A DNA stretch of 64,000 nucleotides from Streptomyces pluripotens (lineage in GTDB: Bacteria > Actinomycetota > Actinomycetes > Streptomycetales > Streptomycetaceae). The stretch lies in the NCBI RefSeq assembly GCF_000802245.2, contig NZ_CP021080.1, forward strand, positions 6,882,001 to 6,946,000, read 5' to 3'. The position numbers and the translations under genes are program-made. Shown here piece after piece: positions 1 through 10,482 of the stretch (position 1 is the stretch's first letter; every line of letters begins with the position of its first letter). The notes under the pieces are model-generated. The model was not told where the DNA came from. It worked only from the letters and a program-made list of their open reading frames with translations, and ran no database searches.

Positions 1-328
1 GTCTGAGCAACTCCCCGGGGCGGGAGCACACCCCCGGCAGCGGGCCGTTCCCCGTGGTCCGTCCTCCCGTCGCTGACCCGCCGCGGTGGCTCGCTTTTGG
101 CGGCTGCCTCCTGAGCGAGACCAGCGAACACCAGGCGCCGGCCGCCGTGCGGGCCCTCAGCGAGGCGGGCCTGACGAGCCGTCTGACGGTGTCGGAGGAC
201 GCGCACGCGCATGGTGATCGGCGTGCGCATCTGAGGGCATGGGAGGCGAGGCCCGGTCAAGGGCGTCACGGCGGGCCTGCGCCCGGCGACCGTCGTGATC
301 GCGACTCCGCCGCCCGCGGCCCGGCCGG
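1..328. other. Left-edge stretch, no assignable gene
   Basis: An open frame from 54 to 332 on the plus strand contains a short protein-like segment (an Ala/Glu-rich stretch around positions 130-200). It then degenerates into Arg/Gly-rich shadow-like sequence, has no convincing ribosome binding site and matches no family I recognise. It could be the broken tail of a gene lying to the left. I see no clear terminator or promoter. Confidence 0.3.
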
Positions 329-2416
329 CTAGGGAAGTTCCTGCGCCCGGGCGATGAGGAGGGCCACGTCGTCGTGGTTGTCGGGATGGTGCAACGTCCG
401 CAGGAGCAGGTCGCAGGTCTCCTCCAGTGGGCGTTCGGGGTCGTTCAGCAGGGACAGCAGGAATTCCAGCCGTTGGTCCAGCGAGTGGTGGCGGGTCTCC
501 ACTAGGCCGTCGGTGTAGAAGACCAACTCGTCACCGGGATCGAAGTCGAAGGTGACGGTGGAGAAGCCCACCCCGCCCACGCCCAGGGGCACGCCGGTGG
601 GCAGGTCGAGCAGTTCTGGCGGTGCGCCGGGCCGGACCCGGGCCGGGGGCAGATGGCCGGCATTGGCGATCCGGCACTGGCGCAGATGCGGATCGTGGAC
701 GGCATAGACGCATGTCGCGATGGAGTGGTCCAAGGCCGAGGTCGTCTTGTCCAGGTGCTCCAGCAATCGGGCCGGGTCGAGGTCGAGGGCGGCCAGCGTG
801 GTGGTCGCCGTGCGCAGTTGGCCCATGGTGGCAGCGGCGCTGACGCCGCTGCCCATGACGTCTCCCACCACGAGCGCGGTCTTGTCGCCCTCCAACGGGA
901 TCACGTCGAACCAGTCGCCGCCAACCTCGCTGGTCGCGCCCGCAGGCTGGTAGCGGGAGGCCACTTCCAGGCCCGTCGTGACCGGCGGCCGGCTGGGAAG
1001 CAGGCTGCGTTGGAGGGTGAGCGCGGTGTCGCGGGCGCTCTGGTACCAACGCGCGTTGTCGATCTGCACGGCCGCCCGGGCGGCCAGTTCCCGTGCGAGC
1101 AGGACATCGTCCTCACCGAAGGGTGCCGGATTCCGGGTGCGCTTGAGGTCGAGCGCACCCAGCACCTCGCCACGTGCGATGAGCGGCACCGCGAGGTACG
1201 AGTGCAGGCCCGCCCGGCCCAGCAGGACGGCTGCCTCGGGGGAGCGGGCGATGCGCGGCACGTCCTCGTCCCCGACGCGCGGCACCAGTACTGCCTCACC
1301 CGCGCGCACGCATTCGGTGACCAGACGGTCGGGCGCGTACCGGGCGATCTGGCCGGGAGGATCGGCGGCCCGCACCGCGTCCGCGGCCTCCACACCCTTC
1401 TCCGGGCGCACCGCGAGGGCCCGGAGCACCGCGGGTTCCGACGGACCCAGTGTGCTGTGCCGGCCCCCCACCACCGCGTCCAGCAGATCCACAGCCGCCA
1501 CGTCCGCCAGCTCCGGTACGGCGACCTCGGCCAGTTCGCAGGCGATCTGCTCCAACTCCAGCGTGCTGCCGATCCGGGCCGAGGCGTCGGCGATGACCGC
1601 CAAGCGGCGCCGGGCGGTTTCCGCCTCCACGGAGGCCCGGTGCTGTTCGGTGATGTCGATCACCGAGGCTGCCACGCCGAGCACATGGCCCATGGTGTCA
1701 TCCAGCCGGTACAGGGACAGCGACCAGGTATGGTCTTCGTCCGGATCGGCGGGGGTACGGCCGACCAGTGTGGTGTCGATGACGGGCACGCCGGTGTCCA
1801 GCACGCGCCGGGCGGCGTCCTGCAGGGCGCCGGGGTCCAGCAGGGGCAGCACCTCGCGCAGCGTGCGTCCCTTGTGCTGGTCGGCCGGCACCCCGTTGAT
1901 CTTCTCCAGCGCCGGGTTGACGGAGACGAAACGTAGCTGTGCATCGAGGACGGCGAGTCCGGCCGGTGACTGCTTCACCATCCGCTCGGACAGCGCCACG
2001 TCTTGCTCCAGCCGCCGCACGGTCGTCTGGTCGGCGGCGAGACCCAACGCGTACACGTTGCCGCGGTCGTCCAAAAGCCGCATGTTGCGGAACTCCACCA
2101 GGCGGGTGCTGCCGTCCTTGTGGCGGACCGGGAAGCCACCGGCCCAGCTCTGCCCGGTGCGCATCACATCGGCGAAGAGCTTGCCGACGACCTTGATGTG
2201 CCGCTCGTGCACCATCAGGCGGGCGGCGTACTGCCCGAGCGCCTCCTGGGCGGTGTATCCGAACAGTTCCTCCGCCTGGGGACTCCACAGCACGATCCGG
2301 CCGTCGGTGTCGAGCACCACGGACGCCACGGCCAGTACGTCGAGCAGCCCGCCCGGGCGCAGCGGCCCCCGTGCGGGCTCGTCACCCGCGGCCACCGGAG
2401 CCTTGGCTGCACTCAT
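329..2416 (-). CDS. PAS/GAF-domain SpoIIE-type PP2C serine/threonine phosphatase
   Basis: This 695-residue cytoplasmic signalling phosphatase has two PAS-like sensor domains (about 25-140 and 150-265), a GAF domain (about 290-460) and a C-terminal SpoIIE/PP2C domain (about 480-690). The metal-binding motifs GGDWFDV, GDVMGSG, YTDGLVE and DDVALL are all intact, so it should be catalytically competent. In Streptomyces such proteins usually dephosphorylate anti-anti-sigma (STAS) proteins in partner-switching pathways; no STAS partner is adjacent. The start at 2416 follows GAAGG. A longer frame opens at 2449, but its N-terminus looks non-coding. It is the outermost gene of the left end and appears monocistronic. 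Confidence 0.9.
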   Translation of the reverse strand: MSAAKAPVAAGDEPARGPLRPGGLLDVLAVASVVLDTDGRIVLWSPQAEELFGYTAQEALGQYAARLMVHERHIKVVGKLFADVMRTGQSWAGGFPVRHKDGSTRLVEFRNMRLLDDRGNVYALGLAADQTTVRRLEQDVALSERMVKQSPAGLAVLDAQLRFVSVNPALEKINGVPADQHKGRTLREVLPLLDPGALQDAARRVLDTGVPVIDTTLVGRTPADPDEDHTWSLSLYRLDDTMGHVLGVAASVIDITEQHRASVEAETARRRLAVIADASARIGSTLELEQIACELAEVAVPELADVAAVDLLDAVVGGRHSTLGPSEPAVLRALAVRPEKGVEAADAVRAADPPGQIARYAPDRLVTECVRAGEAVLVPRVGDEDVPRIARSPEAAVLLGRAGLHSYLAVPLIARGEVLGALDLKRTRNPAPFGEDDVLLARELAARAAVQIDNARWYQSARDTALTLQRSLLPSRPPVTTGLEVASRYQPAGATSEVGGDWFDVIPLEGDKTALVVGDVMGSGVSAAATMGQLRTATTTLAALDLDPARLLEHLDKTTSALDHSIATCVYAVHDPHLRQCRIANAGHLPPARVRPGAPPELLDLPTGVPLGVGGVGFSTVTFDFDPGDELVFYTDGLVETRHHSLDQRLEFLLSLLNDPERPLEETCDLLLRTLHHPDNHDDVALLIARAQELP

Positions 2417-2736
2417 GCCATGCACCGCCTTCGCGCGTTCGCACGGCACGTCGTCCCCCGTGCCGACTCCCCTTGTTCTAAAGCGCTCACACCCGACTCT
2501 CCGACGCCTTCGCCGCTTGCCTCAACCCTCTCTCGACCCGGTGACGGACGTCCGCCGAAGTCGCCACGCCGGCGGCGCGCGCGGTGCGGGCTGACTACGG
2601 AGAAGACCGTACCCGGCGGTCCCGCGAGCCGTGGGAGTTCGGACCCATGTTGCTGCATTGGTGTGTACATGACCATTGCGCCACGCCAGACTGTCCGCCG
2701 ACCGAGTGCCCCCACCTCCTGTCCGAGGAGTCGACC

Positions 2737-3618
2737 ATGTCCACGTCCGTCCGGCAACGTTGTCACGCGGTACTCGCTGGACTCGTCACCCTGGCTACCG
2801 CCGCCGTCGTGTCCCTCGCCTTACCCCCATCCGCCGCCGCGGCTGCCACCTGGACCGAGACCGGCTCGGACAGGGCCGATCCGCTGACCGAGAGCCAGGG
2901 GCTGACCTCGGTGGAGGTCCCGCCGAACAGCCCCAACCGGTACACCGGTATCGGAACCATTCCCATCGGCGTCTCCGTGCGCGGCTGGAACCACGTCGGC
3001 GATCCCGACGCCTCGTACGAGGGCTACTACATCGAGCCCTACCAGCGCGATTCCGGCAACTCGAAGATGTTCCGCGTGCGGGCACCCGGCGGCGGCTGGT
3101 CCGAGTACGTCCACACGCTCGGTCCCGGTGAGGCCCTGAACAACTCCTGGGTCGCGATCTCTCCCGACGGCCAGTGGATGCTGTCGGGTGAATGGGGCAC
3201 GATGTCCCGTCTGCTGGTCTTCCCGACTCCCGGAGCCAACTCCCGCACGTCCCCCTCGGTGAACCTCCCGCAGGTTTCGACGGTCGAGCTGGACCACGCC
3301 GTCCGGGACGTTCAGGGCTGCGACTTCTCCGGACCCACGACCCTGCTGTGCTCCTCCGATGATCCGGACGGCACCCTCTTCGGCATGACCAAGCCCCTGT
3401 TGGAGATCGACCTCTCGGCCGCCCCGAACGGCTCCGCGGACGTCTCGGGCCACGTCACGGCCCTGCGGCAGTTGCCGCTGCGCAGCTTCTGCTCGGGCTC
3501 GTTCGAGGTGGAGGGCATCGACTACGACCGGCGGACGGGCATCCTCCGTGTGATCGTGGTGTCGCCCGGCTTCTGCGTGCTGACGGACAGCAAGACGTAC
3601 ACGTTCTCACGCGGCTGA
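2737..3618 (+). CDS. Secreted protein of unknown function
   Basis: A 293-residue protein with a clear Sec signal peptide: basic N-terminus, hydrophobic core at about residues 12-28, and an alanine-rich cleavage region. The mature part is rich in Gly, Ser, Pro and Thr, with scattered Cys residues that could form disulfides, and it resembles an extracellular beta-rich domain. The start is the ATG at 2737, preceded by GAGGAG; the frame is open further upstream to 2584, but that part reads as non-coding. I recognise no catalytic motif. It stands alone, divergent from the SpoIIE phosphatase gene. Confidence 0.8.
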   Translation: MSTSVRQRCHAVLAGLVTLATAAVVSLALPPSAAAAATWTETGSDRADPLTESQGLTSVEVPPNSPNRYTGIGTIPIGVSVRGWNHVGDPDASYEGYYIEPYQRDSGNSKMFRVRAPGGGWSEYVHTLGPGEALNNSWVAISPDGQWMLSGEWGTMSRLLVFPTPGANSRTSPSVNLPQVSTVELDHAVRDVQGCDFSGPTTLLCSSDDPDGTLFGMTKPLLEIDLSAAPNGSADVSGHVTALRQLPLRSFCSGSFEVEGIDYDRRTGILRVIVVSPGFCVLTDSKTYTFSRG

Positions 3619-3712
3619 GGTGTGCCCGGCGGCCCGGGGTGCTTTGCTGAGGGGGCAGTGGTGCGGCGGGCCACCCCGTTCCACCGCGGCGCGGCCACGA
3701 AAGGAGCGGTCA

Positions 3713-4084
3713 ATGGGACGCACGGCACGGTCGCATCCGGAAACCGTCACGGTGGAGATCAGCGGCTCCAAGGAGGACGCCCGCGTCGTCTTCGACGTGC
3801 TGAGGTCCTGTTTCGCGTCCGACCGGGGCGCGGACGAGGAGCCCCAGCAACTCCATGAGACCCGCCCGATGGTGTGGCTCGGCACGTACGACGTTGCGGA
3901 CGCCCGGGAGGTGGGCCGCATGCCGGTCCGTCTCGGTGCGGCCGTCCAGGCGGACGTCCAGGGCGGTTACTGGGCCGTTGACCGGTTCCGCACTACTTTG
4001 GACTCGCTGTTCACCGTTCAGGAGACCTGCGCGGCCTCGGGTGATCAGGAGAGGGACCTGCACCTCCGCCTGGAAAGCCGCTGA
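3713..4084 (+). CDS. Conserved hypothetical small protein
   Basis: A 123-residue soluble protein with AAGGAG eight bases before the ATG. It reads as a compact alpha/beta domain with a conserved-looking N-terminal stretch (TVTVEISG) and no signal peptide or membrane segment. I recall similar small proteins in other Streptomyces genomes but no function. Its stop at 4084 abuts the converging, broken tautomerase on the other strand, whose reading frame continues antisense through this whole gene. Confidence 0.65.
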   Translation: MGRTARSHPETVTVEISGSKEDARVVFDVLRSCFASDRGADEEPQQLHETRPMVWLGTYDVADAREVGRMPVRLGAAVQADVQGGYWAVDRFRTTLDSLFTVQETCAASGDQERDLHLRLESR

Positions 4085-4111
4085 CGGCGGGGGCGGGGAC
4101 GGCGCCCCGGC

Positions 4112-4506
4112 CTGCTCGTCGCCGGCAGGGGCGTACTGCGCCAGGCTGTGACCGAAGGACCAGTCGGCGGAACCGTTCTCGGTGACGGTCACGAACACGT
4201 TCTGCGGCTCTGTGCCGGTCCGCTCGTGCACCAGCTCGGCGAGTCGACGGTACATCGCGCGCTTGCGGTCCGCGGTGCGCCCGGCGCGCATGGTGATCGC
4301 GGCGAAGATCACCGAGTCGTCCTGGTGCACTCCGGGGTAGCCGTCGTGGCGCAGCGTGCTCGCGATGCCGTCGTGGCCGGTCAGTACCTGGAAGCAGTCG
4401 TCGGGTGGAATGCCGAGCGTCTCCGTGAGGGGTCCTGGACGGCTCGACCGAGGGCGTCGAGCCGGGTGGGATCGGTACCGAGCACGTCTATGCGGACGAA
4501 GGGCAG
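4112..4506 (-). pseudogene. Tautomerase-family protein, frameshifted
   Basis: The minus strand encodes a protein of the tautomerase superfamily type (PFVRIDVLG at the N-terminus, later FQVLTGHDG, then a VFVTVTENG motif near the C-terminus). The reading frame changes near 4437. Upstream of that point the sequence is in one frame; downstream of VQD, where A/LTETLGIP is expected, it is in another, consistent with loss of a single base. The expected initiator is CTG at 4506 (AAAGGA lies nine bases upstream), and no stop follows at the usual end. It is either a decaying gene or an assembly error. It lies divergent to the dienoyl-CoA reductase gene. Confidence 0.6.
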
Positions 4507-4590
4507 GGGAGGTGTCCTTTCCGGGCGGCTGCTGAGTGACAGTCGTGTCCATACTAGTAGGTACAAAGTGGCTGGAGTCACCTCTCCTGG

Positions 4591-4610
4591 TTATGCAACT
4601 TATTGCATAA
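4591..4610. promoter_or_regulatory. Perfect inverted repeat upstream of the dienoyl-CoA reductase gene
   Basis: TTATGCAA and TTGCATAA are separated by four bases (CTTA) and lie 55 bases before the ATG at 4665. An A/T-rich perfect palindrome in this GC-rich genome is typical of a PadR- or MarR-type operator. The PadR gene at 6712 is the obvious candidate binder. Confidence 0.6.
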
Positions 4611-6680
<2,070 letters not shown>

Positions 6681-6711
6681 GGTCCGCGCCGTACATCCCT
6701 AGGATGAGCTC

Positions 6712-7263
6712 ATGTCACTCCCGCACGCGATCCTCACCGCCCTGCTGGAAAGGCCGTCGTCGGGACTGGAGCTGACCCGCCGGTTCGACAAGTCGATCGG
6801 CTACTTCTGGTCCGCGACGCATCAGCAGATCTATCGCGAGTTGGGAAGGCTGGAGGCTCAAGGGCTCATCCGCGCGTTGCCGGCCGAACAGCCGGCCCGT
6901 GGGCAGAAGAAGAGTTACGAGGTTCTGCCCGCGGGCCGCGCCGAACTGGCTCGCTGGACCGCCGCTGCGCAGGACCCCAAGCCCCAGCGGGACGTCCTGC
7001 TGCTAAGGCTGCGTGCAGCGGCCGTGGTGGGCACGGCGGGCCTGGAGGACGATCTGCGCCGTCATCTGGAACTGCACCGGCGTCAGCTGGCCGAGTACCG
7101 GGAGATCGAGAAGCGCGACTTCCCGCCGGACCGGAACGCCCCGGAGGACCGGCTGCGCCACCTCGTCCTGCGGGCCGGTATCGATCTGGAGACCTTCTGG
7201 GCCGGGTGGCTCACCCACGCGCTGGCGGAGTTCGCCGAGTTGTCCGACGCGCGTGAGCGCTGA
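6712..7263 (+). CDS. PadR-family transcriptional regulator
   Basis: A 183-residue PadR protein. The N-terminal winged helix (residues 1-85) shows the characteristic pattern of a short-helix start, SGLELTRRFD, FWSATHQQIYRELGRLEAQGLI, then a basic wing. The C-terminal half is the helical Vir_act_alpha_C-type dimerisation domain, ending in a long helix with a conserved WL.HAL pattern. It lies 31 bases after the dienoyl-CoA reductase gene in the same direction, so autoregulated co-transcription is likely. The ligand may be a phenolic or acyl compound; this is inferred only from the family. Confidence 0.9.
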   Translation: MSLPHAILTALLERPSSGLELTRRFDKSIGYFWSATHQQIYRELGRLEAQGLIRALPAEQPARGQKKSYEVLPAGRAELARWTAAAQDPKPQRDVLLLRLRAAAVVGTAGLEDDLRRHLELHRRQLAEYREIEKRDFPPDRNAPEDRLRHLVLRAGIDLETFWAGWLTHALAEFAELSDARER

Positions 7264-7294
7264 CGACAGCCGGCCCGCCCGAGGACACGGTCCC

Positions 7295-7834
7295 TCAGAG
7301 GCGGTACGGCTTCGAGCGCTTGCGCAGGTACCAGCCCGTGGCGATGACACCCGTGCCCACCAGTGCCGCGCCGATGCCCAGCGTCAGGGGACCGTAGTCG
7401 CGCGCGGCGCCGCCCAGCCCACCCATCACGCCTCGGGAGGGGGCCGGCGACGACGTTGCCGAGATCGTCGGGGACGTGGGCGCGGAGACGATCACCGACT
7501 GGGTTCCGGCCGTGCTGCCGCTGGAGCACACGACGACCACGGTGTAGGTCCCCGGGCTCACCTTCGACCAGGCCGCGGACTGACTGATGGTGGTGCCGGA
7601 CAGGGCCACCTGCCGACCCTCGGCGAAGTTCGCCTGGCGGCTGGTGAGCAGGGCCGCGTTGCCCCAGCTGCCGTTGATCTGGGTGCACGCGCTGGTGACC
7701 ACCGAGACGGTGGACCCGGTGGTGCTGACGGAGATCCCCGAGACCGCGGCGGACGGCTCGGCGAGCGCAGCCGGGAGCGCGGCGGCGGCCGCCAGCGTCA
7801 GGCCGGAACGGAGGAGGAGTCGCGAGGTGTGCAT
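7295..7834 (-). CDS. Secreted, membrane-anchored protein of unknown function
   Basis: A 179-residue protein with a signal peptide (residues 1-30, Ala-rich). A Ser/Thr-rich extracellular domain follows, then a Pro/Ser/Thr-rich stalk (SAPTSPTISATSSPAPS). One C-terminal membrane helix at about 150-170 ends in a basic tail (RKRSKP). No LPXTG-type motif is obvious, so it should be held by the helix rather than by sortase. GGAGG sits before the ATG at 7834; the frame extends to 7936, but that extension lacks a signal peptide. It converges on the PadR gene. The function is unknown. Confidence 0.75.
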   Translation of the reverse strand: MHTSRLLLRSGLTLAAAAALPAALAEPSAAVSGISVSTTGSTVSVVTSACTQINGSWGNAALLTSRQANFAEGRQVALSGTTISQSAAWSKVSPGTYTVVVVCSSGSTAGTQSVIVSAPTSPTISATSSPAPSRGVMGGLGGAARDYGPLTLGIGAALVGTGVIATGWYLRKRSKPYRL

Positions 7835-8087
7835 GGGCTGGCCTCCGGCGGCACGGTCGGCGGTACGTCCCATGCGCCGCCAAGGATCGGGGAACGTCCG
7901 TGCTGCCTCAGCTGCAGCCAACTCGGCTACCGGCACGCCCGCACACGGGAGGCGCCCGGCCGGGTGATGAATTCCTCCGCCCGGTACAGCGTGACTCGCC
8001 GACGCACTACGCCGGGCGGTTGCCCGTCGTCACCGTCCGCGCTGTCCGGTATCCGCCCATGGGCCCTGGGGTGTCCCCGGCCCGCAT

Positions 8088-8116
8088 GGTGAAGGCATAC
8101 AGGGTGAAGGCATACA
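8088..8116. repeat. Two tandem 14-bp direct repeats
   Basis: GGTGAAGGCATACA occurs at 8088-8101 and again at 8103-8116, a 15-bp period separated by one G. The right copy runs directly into the inverted repeat at 8115-8151. Its purpose is unknown; iterated operator half-sites are one possibility. Confidence 0.7.
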
Positions 8117-8151
8117 TGGTGGACGGTCTGAGCCTGGTGACGTCCACCATG
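8115..8151. repeat. 10-bp perfect inverted repeat
   Basis: CATGGTGGAC (8115-8124) pairs perfectly with GTCCACCATG (8142-8151) across a 17-base loop. No T-run follows, and it is about 460 bases from the chitosanase start, so it could be an operator, a hairpin in an upstream transcript or a remnant. Confidence 0.6.
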
Positions 8152-8612
8152 CGCTGCCCACCCGAGCGGACGGGGGGCGCGTTGCACGGCTGTGCCTTCC
8201 CAGGGAACAGCCACCTCACAGCAATGGTCCGTACCCGTCCTCGGCCGCTATGGCCCGCCCGGTGTCGCTGACTCGGAGGGCCGTGTGCCGAAGCCCCAGG
8301 ACCTTACGTATGCTGAACGTCCCTACGGTGGAACTGCTCTATAAGGCAAGGCAGTTCACGCCTGCGGCGCGGAACGCTGTCGTCGCCGATCCCGCGCCGG
8401 TGCGGGTGGCTGGGCTGCCCGGGCAGACATCGACTCGGACAGCCCAGCCCCTGTCCTGCTCCGCCGCCCCCGGACTCGTGCCCCGTTCCCTCACGGGGTG
8501 TCACAAGCGTGCTCCATCCGGCCGCTTCGCGGTGGCCTCGGTGGCCGATCGGCGCAACCGGCATCACAGTGGGCTGGACGTTCCCGCGTTCCCGAGGAGA
8601 GGGTCCCTCATC

Positions 8613-9374
8613 GTGCGTGTGCGTGTCCCGTCGCTGACGCTGGCCGTGGCCGGCGCCGCCCTGCTCGCTCCGGCGCCGCTGCTCGCCCCGGCGGCTGCTG
8701 TCCCGCCCCGGGAGGGGCCCGTGGCCCGCGGCGAGGGCGCGGTCGCCGCTGACGACCTGCTGGCCGGACTGGGAGAGTGCACCCAGGTGTCCCAGGGCCG
8801 GTACCGCACCGATGCCGATCGCCCCGCGACCGTGCCCGTCTGCGGCACCGAGGACGTCGTGTACTGGAAGGCTGATCTGGACATCGACTGCGACGGACGG
8901 CCCACCGTTCGCTGCAACCGTCGCACCGACCCGCTGTTCACCGCCGCCACGGCCTTCCAGCAGTCCGACGGCCGTCAGCTGAACGCCGAGGCCCTGCCCT
9001 ACATCGTCATTCCGGCCCCGAGCCGCATCTGGGACCACCGTGCAGCCGGTGTGCGGGGCGGCTCAGTCGCCGCGGTCGTCTACCGGGGCCGACTGCAGTA
9101 TGCCGTGGTCGGCGACACCGGACCGCGCGACGTCATCGGTGAGGCCTCCTACGCCACGGCGCGGGGTCTCGGCATCCGGGCCGACCCCCGCGACGGCGGG
9201 GCGGCCTCCGATGTCACCTACATCGTGTTCAAGAACTCCCATGTCAGCCCCATCGAGGACCACGCGGCAGCGGTGGCGACGGGGCAGCGGCTGGCCAGAC
9301 TGTTCCTGGCGAACAGTGACCAGCCATCCGGTACTCCTACGTCCGGCAGGCGGGGCCGTCACACCTTGCGATAG
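8613..9374 (+). CDS. Secreted chitosanase, glycoside hydrolase family 75
   Basis: A 253-residue exported protein that would cleave beta-1,4 linkages in chitosan outside the cell. A signal peptide (residues 1-29) ends in an Ala-rich segment. The mature domain has the GH75 pattern: paired cysteines, VVYRGRLQYAVVGDTGP followed by a Glu in VIGEAS (the Asp/Glu catalytic pair of the family), then a Gly-rich stretch and YIVF. The start is the GTG at 8613 with GAGGAGA 12 bases upstream; the frame is open upstream to 8250, but that part lacks protein character. Its 3' end overlaps the convergent dhaM stop by 16 bases. Confidence 0.85.
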   Translation: MRVRVPSLTLAVAGAALLAPAPLLAPAAAVPPREGPVARGEGAVAADDLLAGLGECTQVSQGRYRTDADRPATVPVCGTEDVVYWKADLDIDCDGRPTVRCNRRTDPLFTAATAFQQSDGRQLNAEALPYIVIPAPSRIWDHRAAGVRGGSVAAVVYRGRLQYAVVGDTGPRDVIGEASYATARGLGIRADPRDGGAASDVTYIVFKNSHVSPIEDHAAAVATGQRLARLFLANSDQPSGTPTSGRRGRHTLR

Positions 9375-9769
9375 GCGTACGCTTCCGCCGCCGCAGCCGC
9401 CACGGCGTCCAGGTCGGCACCCGTGGACGCCGTGACGACCGCGGCCACAGCTCCCTCGACGAACGGGGCGTCCACCAAGCGAGTGCCGTCCGGAAGCTCG
9501 TCGCCCTCGGCGAGCAGCGCCTTGACGGTGAGGACGGCACTGCCCAGGTCGGTGAGCACCGCCACGCCGGCACCCCGGTCGACGGTGGCCGCCGCGGCGG
9601 AGATCAGCTCGGCGCTGGTGCCGAACCCGCCGCCTTCCGTGCCACCAGCCGGAGCCAGGGGCACCACCGTGGCTCCGCCCGCCAAGGCCCGTGCCAGCTC
9701 GGCGACCGATGTGGCGACTTCCGCACTGTGCGACACCAGTACGATTCCGACCAGCTTGTCGGCGTTCAC
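9359..9769 (-). CDS. dhaM: PTS phosphocarrier DhaM, EIIA-mannose type
   Basis: A 136-residue single-domain EIIA(Man)-like protein that passes phosphate from HPr to the ADP bound in DhaL for dihydroxyacetone phosphorylation. The phospho-acceptor histidine is in LVSHS near residue 14, and AVLTDLGSA is a further family motif. It lacks the HPr and EI domains fused to DhaM in E. coli, so it depends on general PTS proteins. It lies three bases after dhaL and is the last gene of dhaKLM. The stop overlaps the converging chitosanase gene. Confidence 0.9.
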   Translation of the reverse strand: MNADKLVGIVLVSHSAEVATSVAELARALAGGATVVPLAPAGGTEGGGFGTSAELISAAAATVDRGAGVAVLTDLGSAVLTVKALLAEGDELPDGTRLVDAPFVEGAVAAVVTASTGADLDAVAAAAAEAYAYRKV

Positions 9770-9772
9770 CCG

Positions 9773-10381
9773 TCAGCCCTCCGCCGCCGCAGCGGCTTCT
9801 TCGAGGCAGGCGACGAGCAGTGCCGACGAGGCTGCCCCCGGGTCCTGGTGGCCGATGCTGCGCTCGCCGAGATAGCTCGCCCGGCCCTTGCGGGCTTGCA
9901 GCGGAATGGTGGCCACTGCCCCCTCCTCGGCGGCGGCTCGCGCGGCGGCGAAGCCGTCGCCGAGGGTGTCCACGGCCGGCACCAGGGCGTCCACCATGGT
10001 CTTGTCGCCGGGCGCTGCCCCGCCGAGGGCCATCACCGCGTCCACACCCGCGCGCAGCGCCTCGGCCAACTCTGCCTCGCTGACCTTGGCTGCAGTACCG
10101 AGGGCCTTGCCCGTCCGGCGCAGCAAGGTGCCGTACAGCGGTCCCGACGCGCCGCCGACCGTCGAGATCAGCTGCCGCCCGGACAAGACCAGGACGGCGC
10201 CCGGCGTGTCCGGAGCCTCCTTTTCCAGTGCAGCCTTCACGGCTCGGAACCCGCGCTGCAGGTTGATGCCGTGGTCGGCGTCCCCGATGGCCGAGTCGAG
10301 GGCGGTGAGGCGTTCCGCCTCGCGTTCCACGGATGCGGCGGTCGCCGTCATCCAGCGGTGGAAGAAGTCGGCGTCGAGCAC
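9773..10381 (-). CDS. dhaL: Dihydroxyacetone kinase subunit DhaL (ADP-binding)
   Basis: A 202-residue helical-barrel subunit that holds Mg-ADP as a coenzyme and transfers phosphate to dihydroxyacetone on DhaK. The conserved motif GDADHG near residue 29 supplies the Mg-binding aspartates; GGASGPLYG and a later GDKTMVDAL are also typical. I prefer the GTG at 10381, which follows AAGGAGG at the right spacing, over the in-frame ATG at 10396. It sits between dhaK and dhaM in one operon. Confidence 0.9.
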   Translation of the reverse strand: MLDADFFHRWMTATAASVEREAERLTALDSAIGDADHGINLQRGFRAVKAALEKEAPDTPGAVLVLSGRQLISTVGGASGPLYGTLLRRTGKALGTAAKVSEAELAEALRAGVDAVMALGGAAPGDKTMVDALVPAVDTLGDGFAAARAAAEEGAVATIPLQARKGRASYLGERSIGHQDPGAASSALLVACLEEAAAAAEG

Positions 10382-10482
10382 TGGACCTCCTTGCATGGCA
10401 GGGTTTCGACCGGTGCGGTGCAGATGGCGCTGTGCGGTTGGCGACCGGCGCGGTGAAGACACCGGGCGCCTCGTCCGCCGTG

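Larger units (their letters stand above)
7835..8612. other. 778-bp intergenic region with repeats
   Basis: No convincing gene lies here; the frames at 7900-8271 (+) and 7927-8214 (-) read as shadows. The region holds two tandem copies of GGTGAAGGCATACA (15-bp period) and an adjacent 10-bp inverted repeat, both listed separately. It must also carry the promoter of the chitosanase gene on its right. Confidence 0.5.

Noticed and set aside
653..1936. Long plus-strand frame inside the first phosphatase gene
   Set aside because: It is antisense to a gene with complete PAS, GAF and PP2C motifs, and its translation is Arg/Gly/His-rich without domains.
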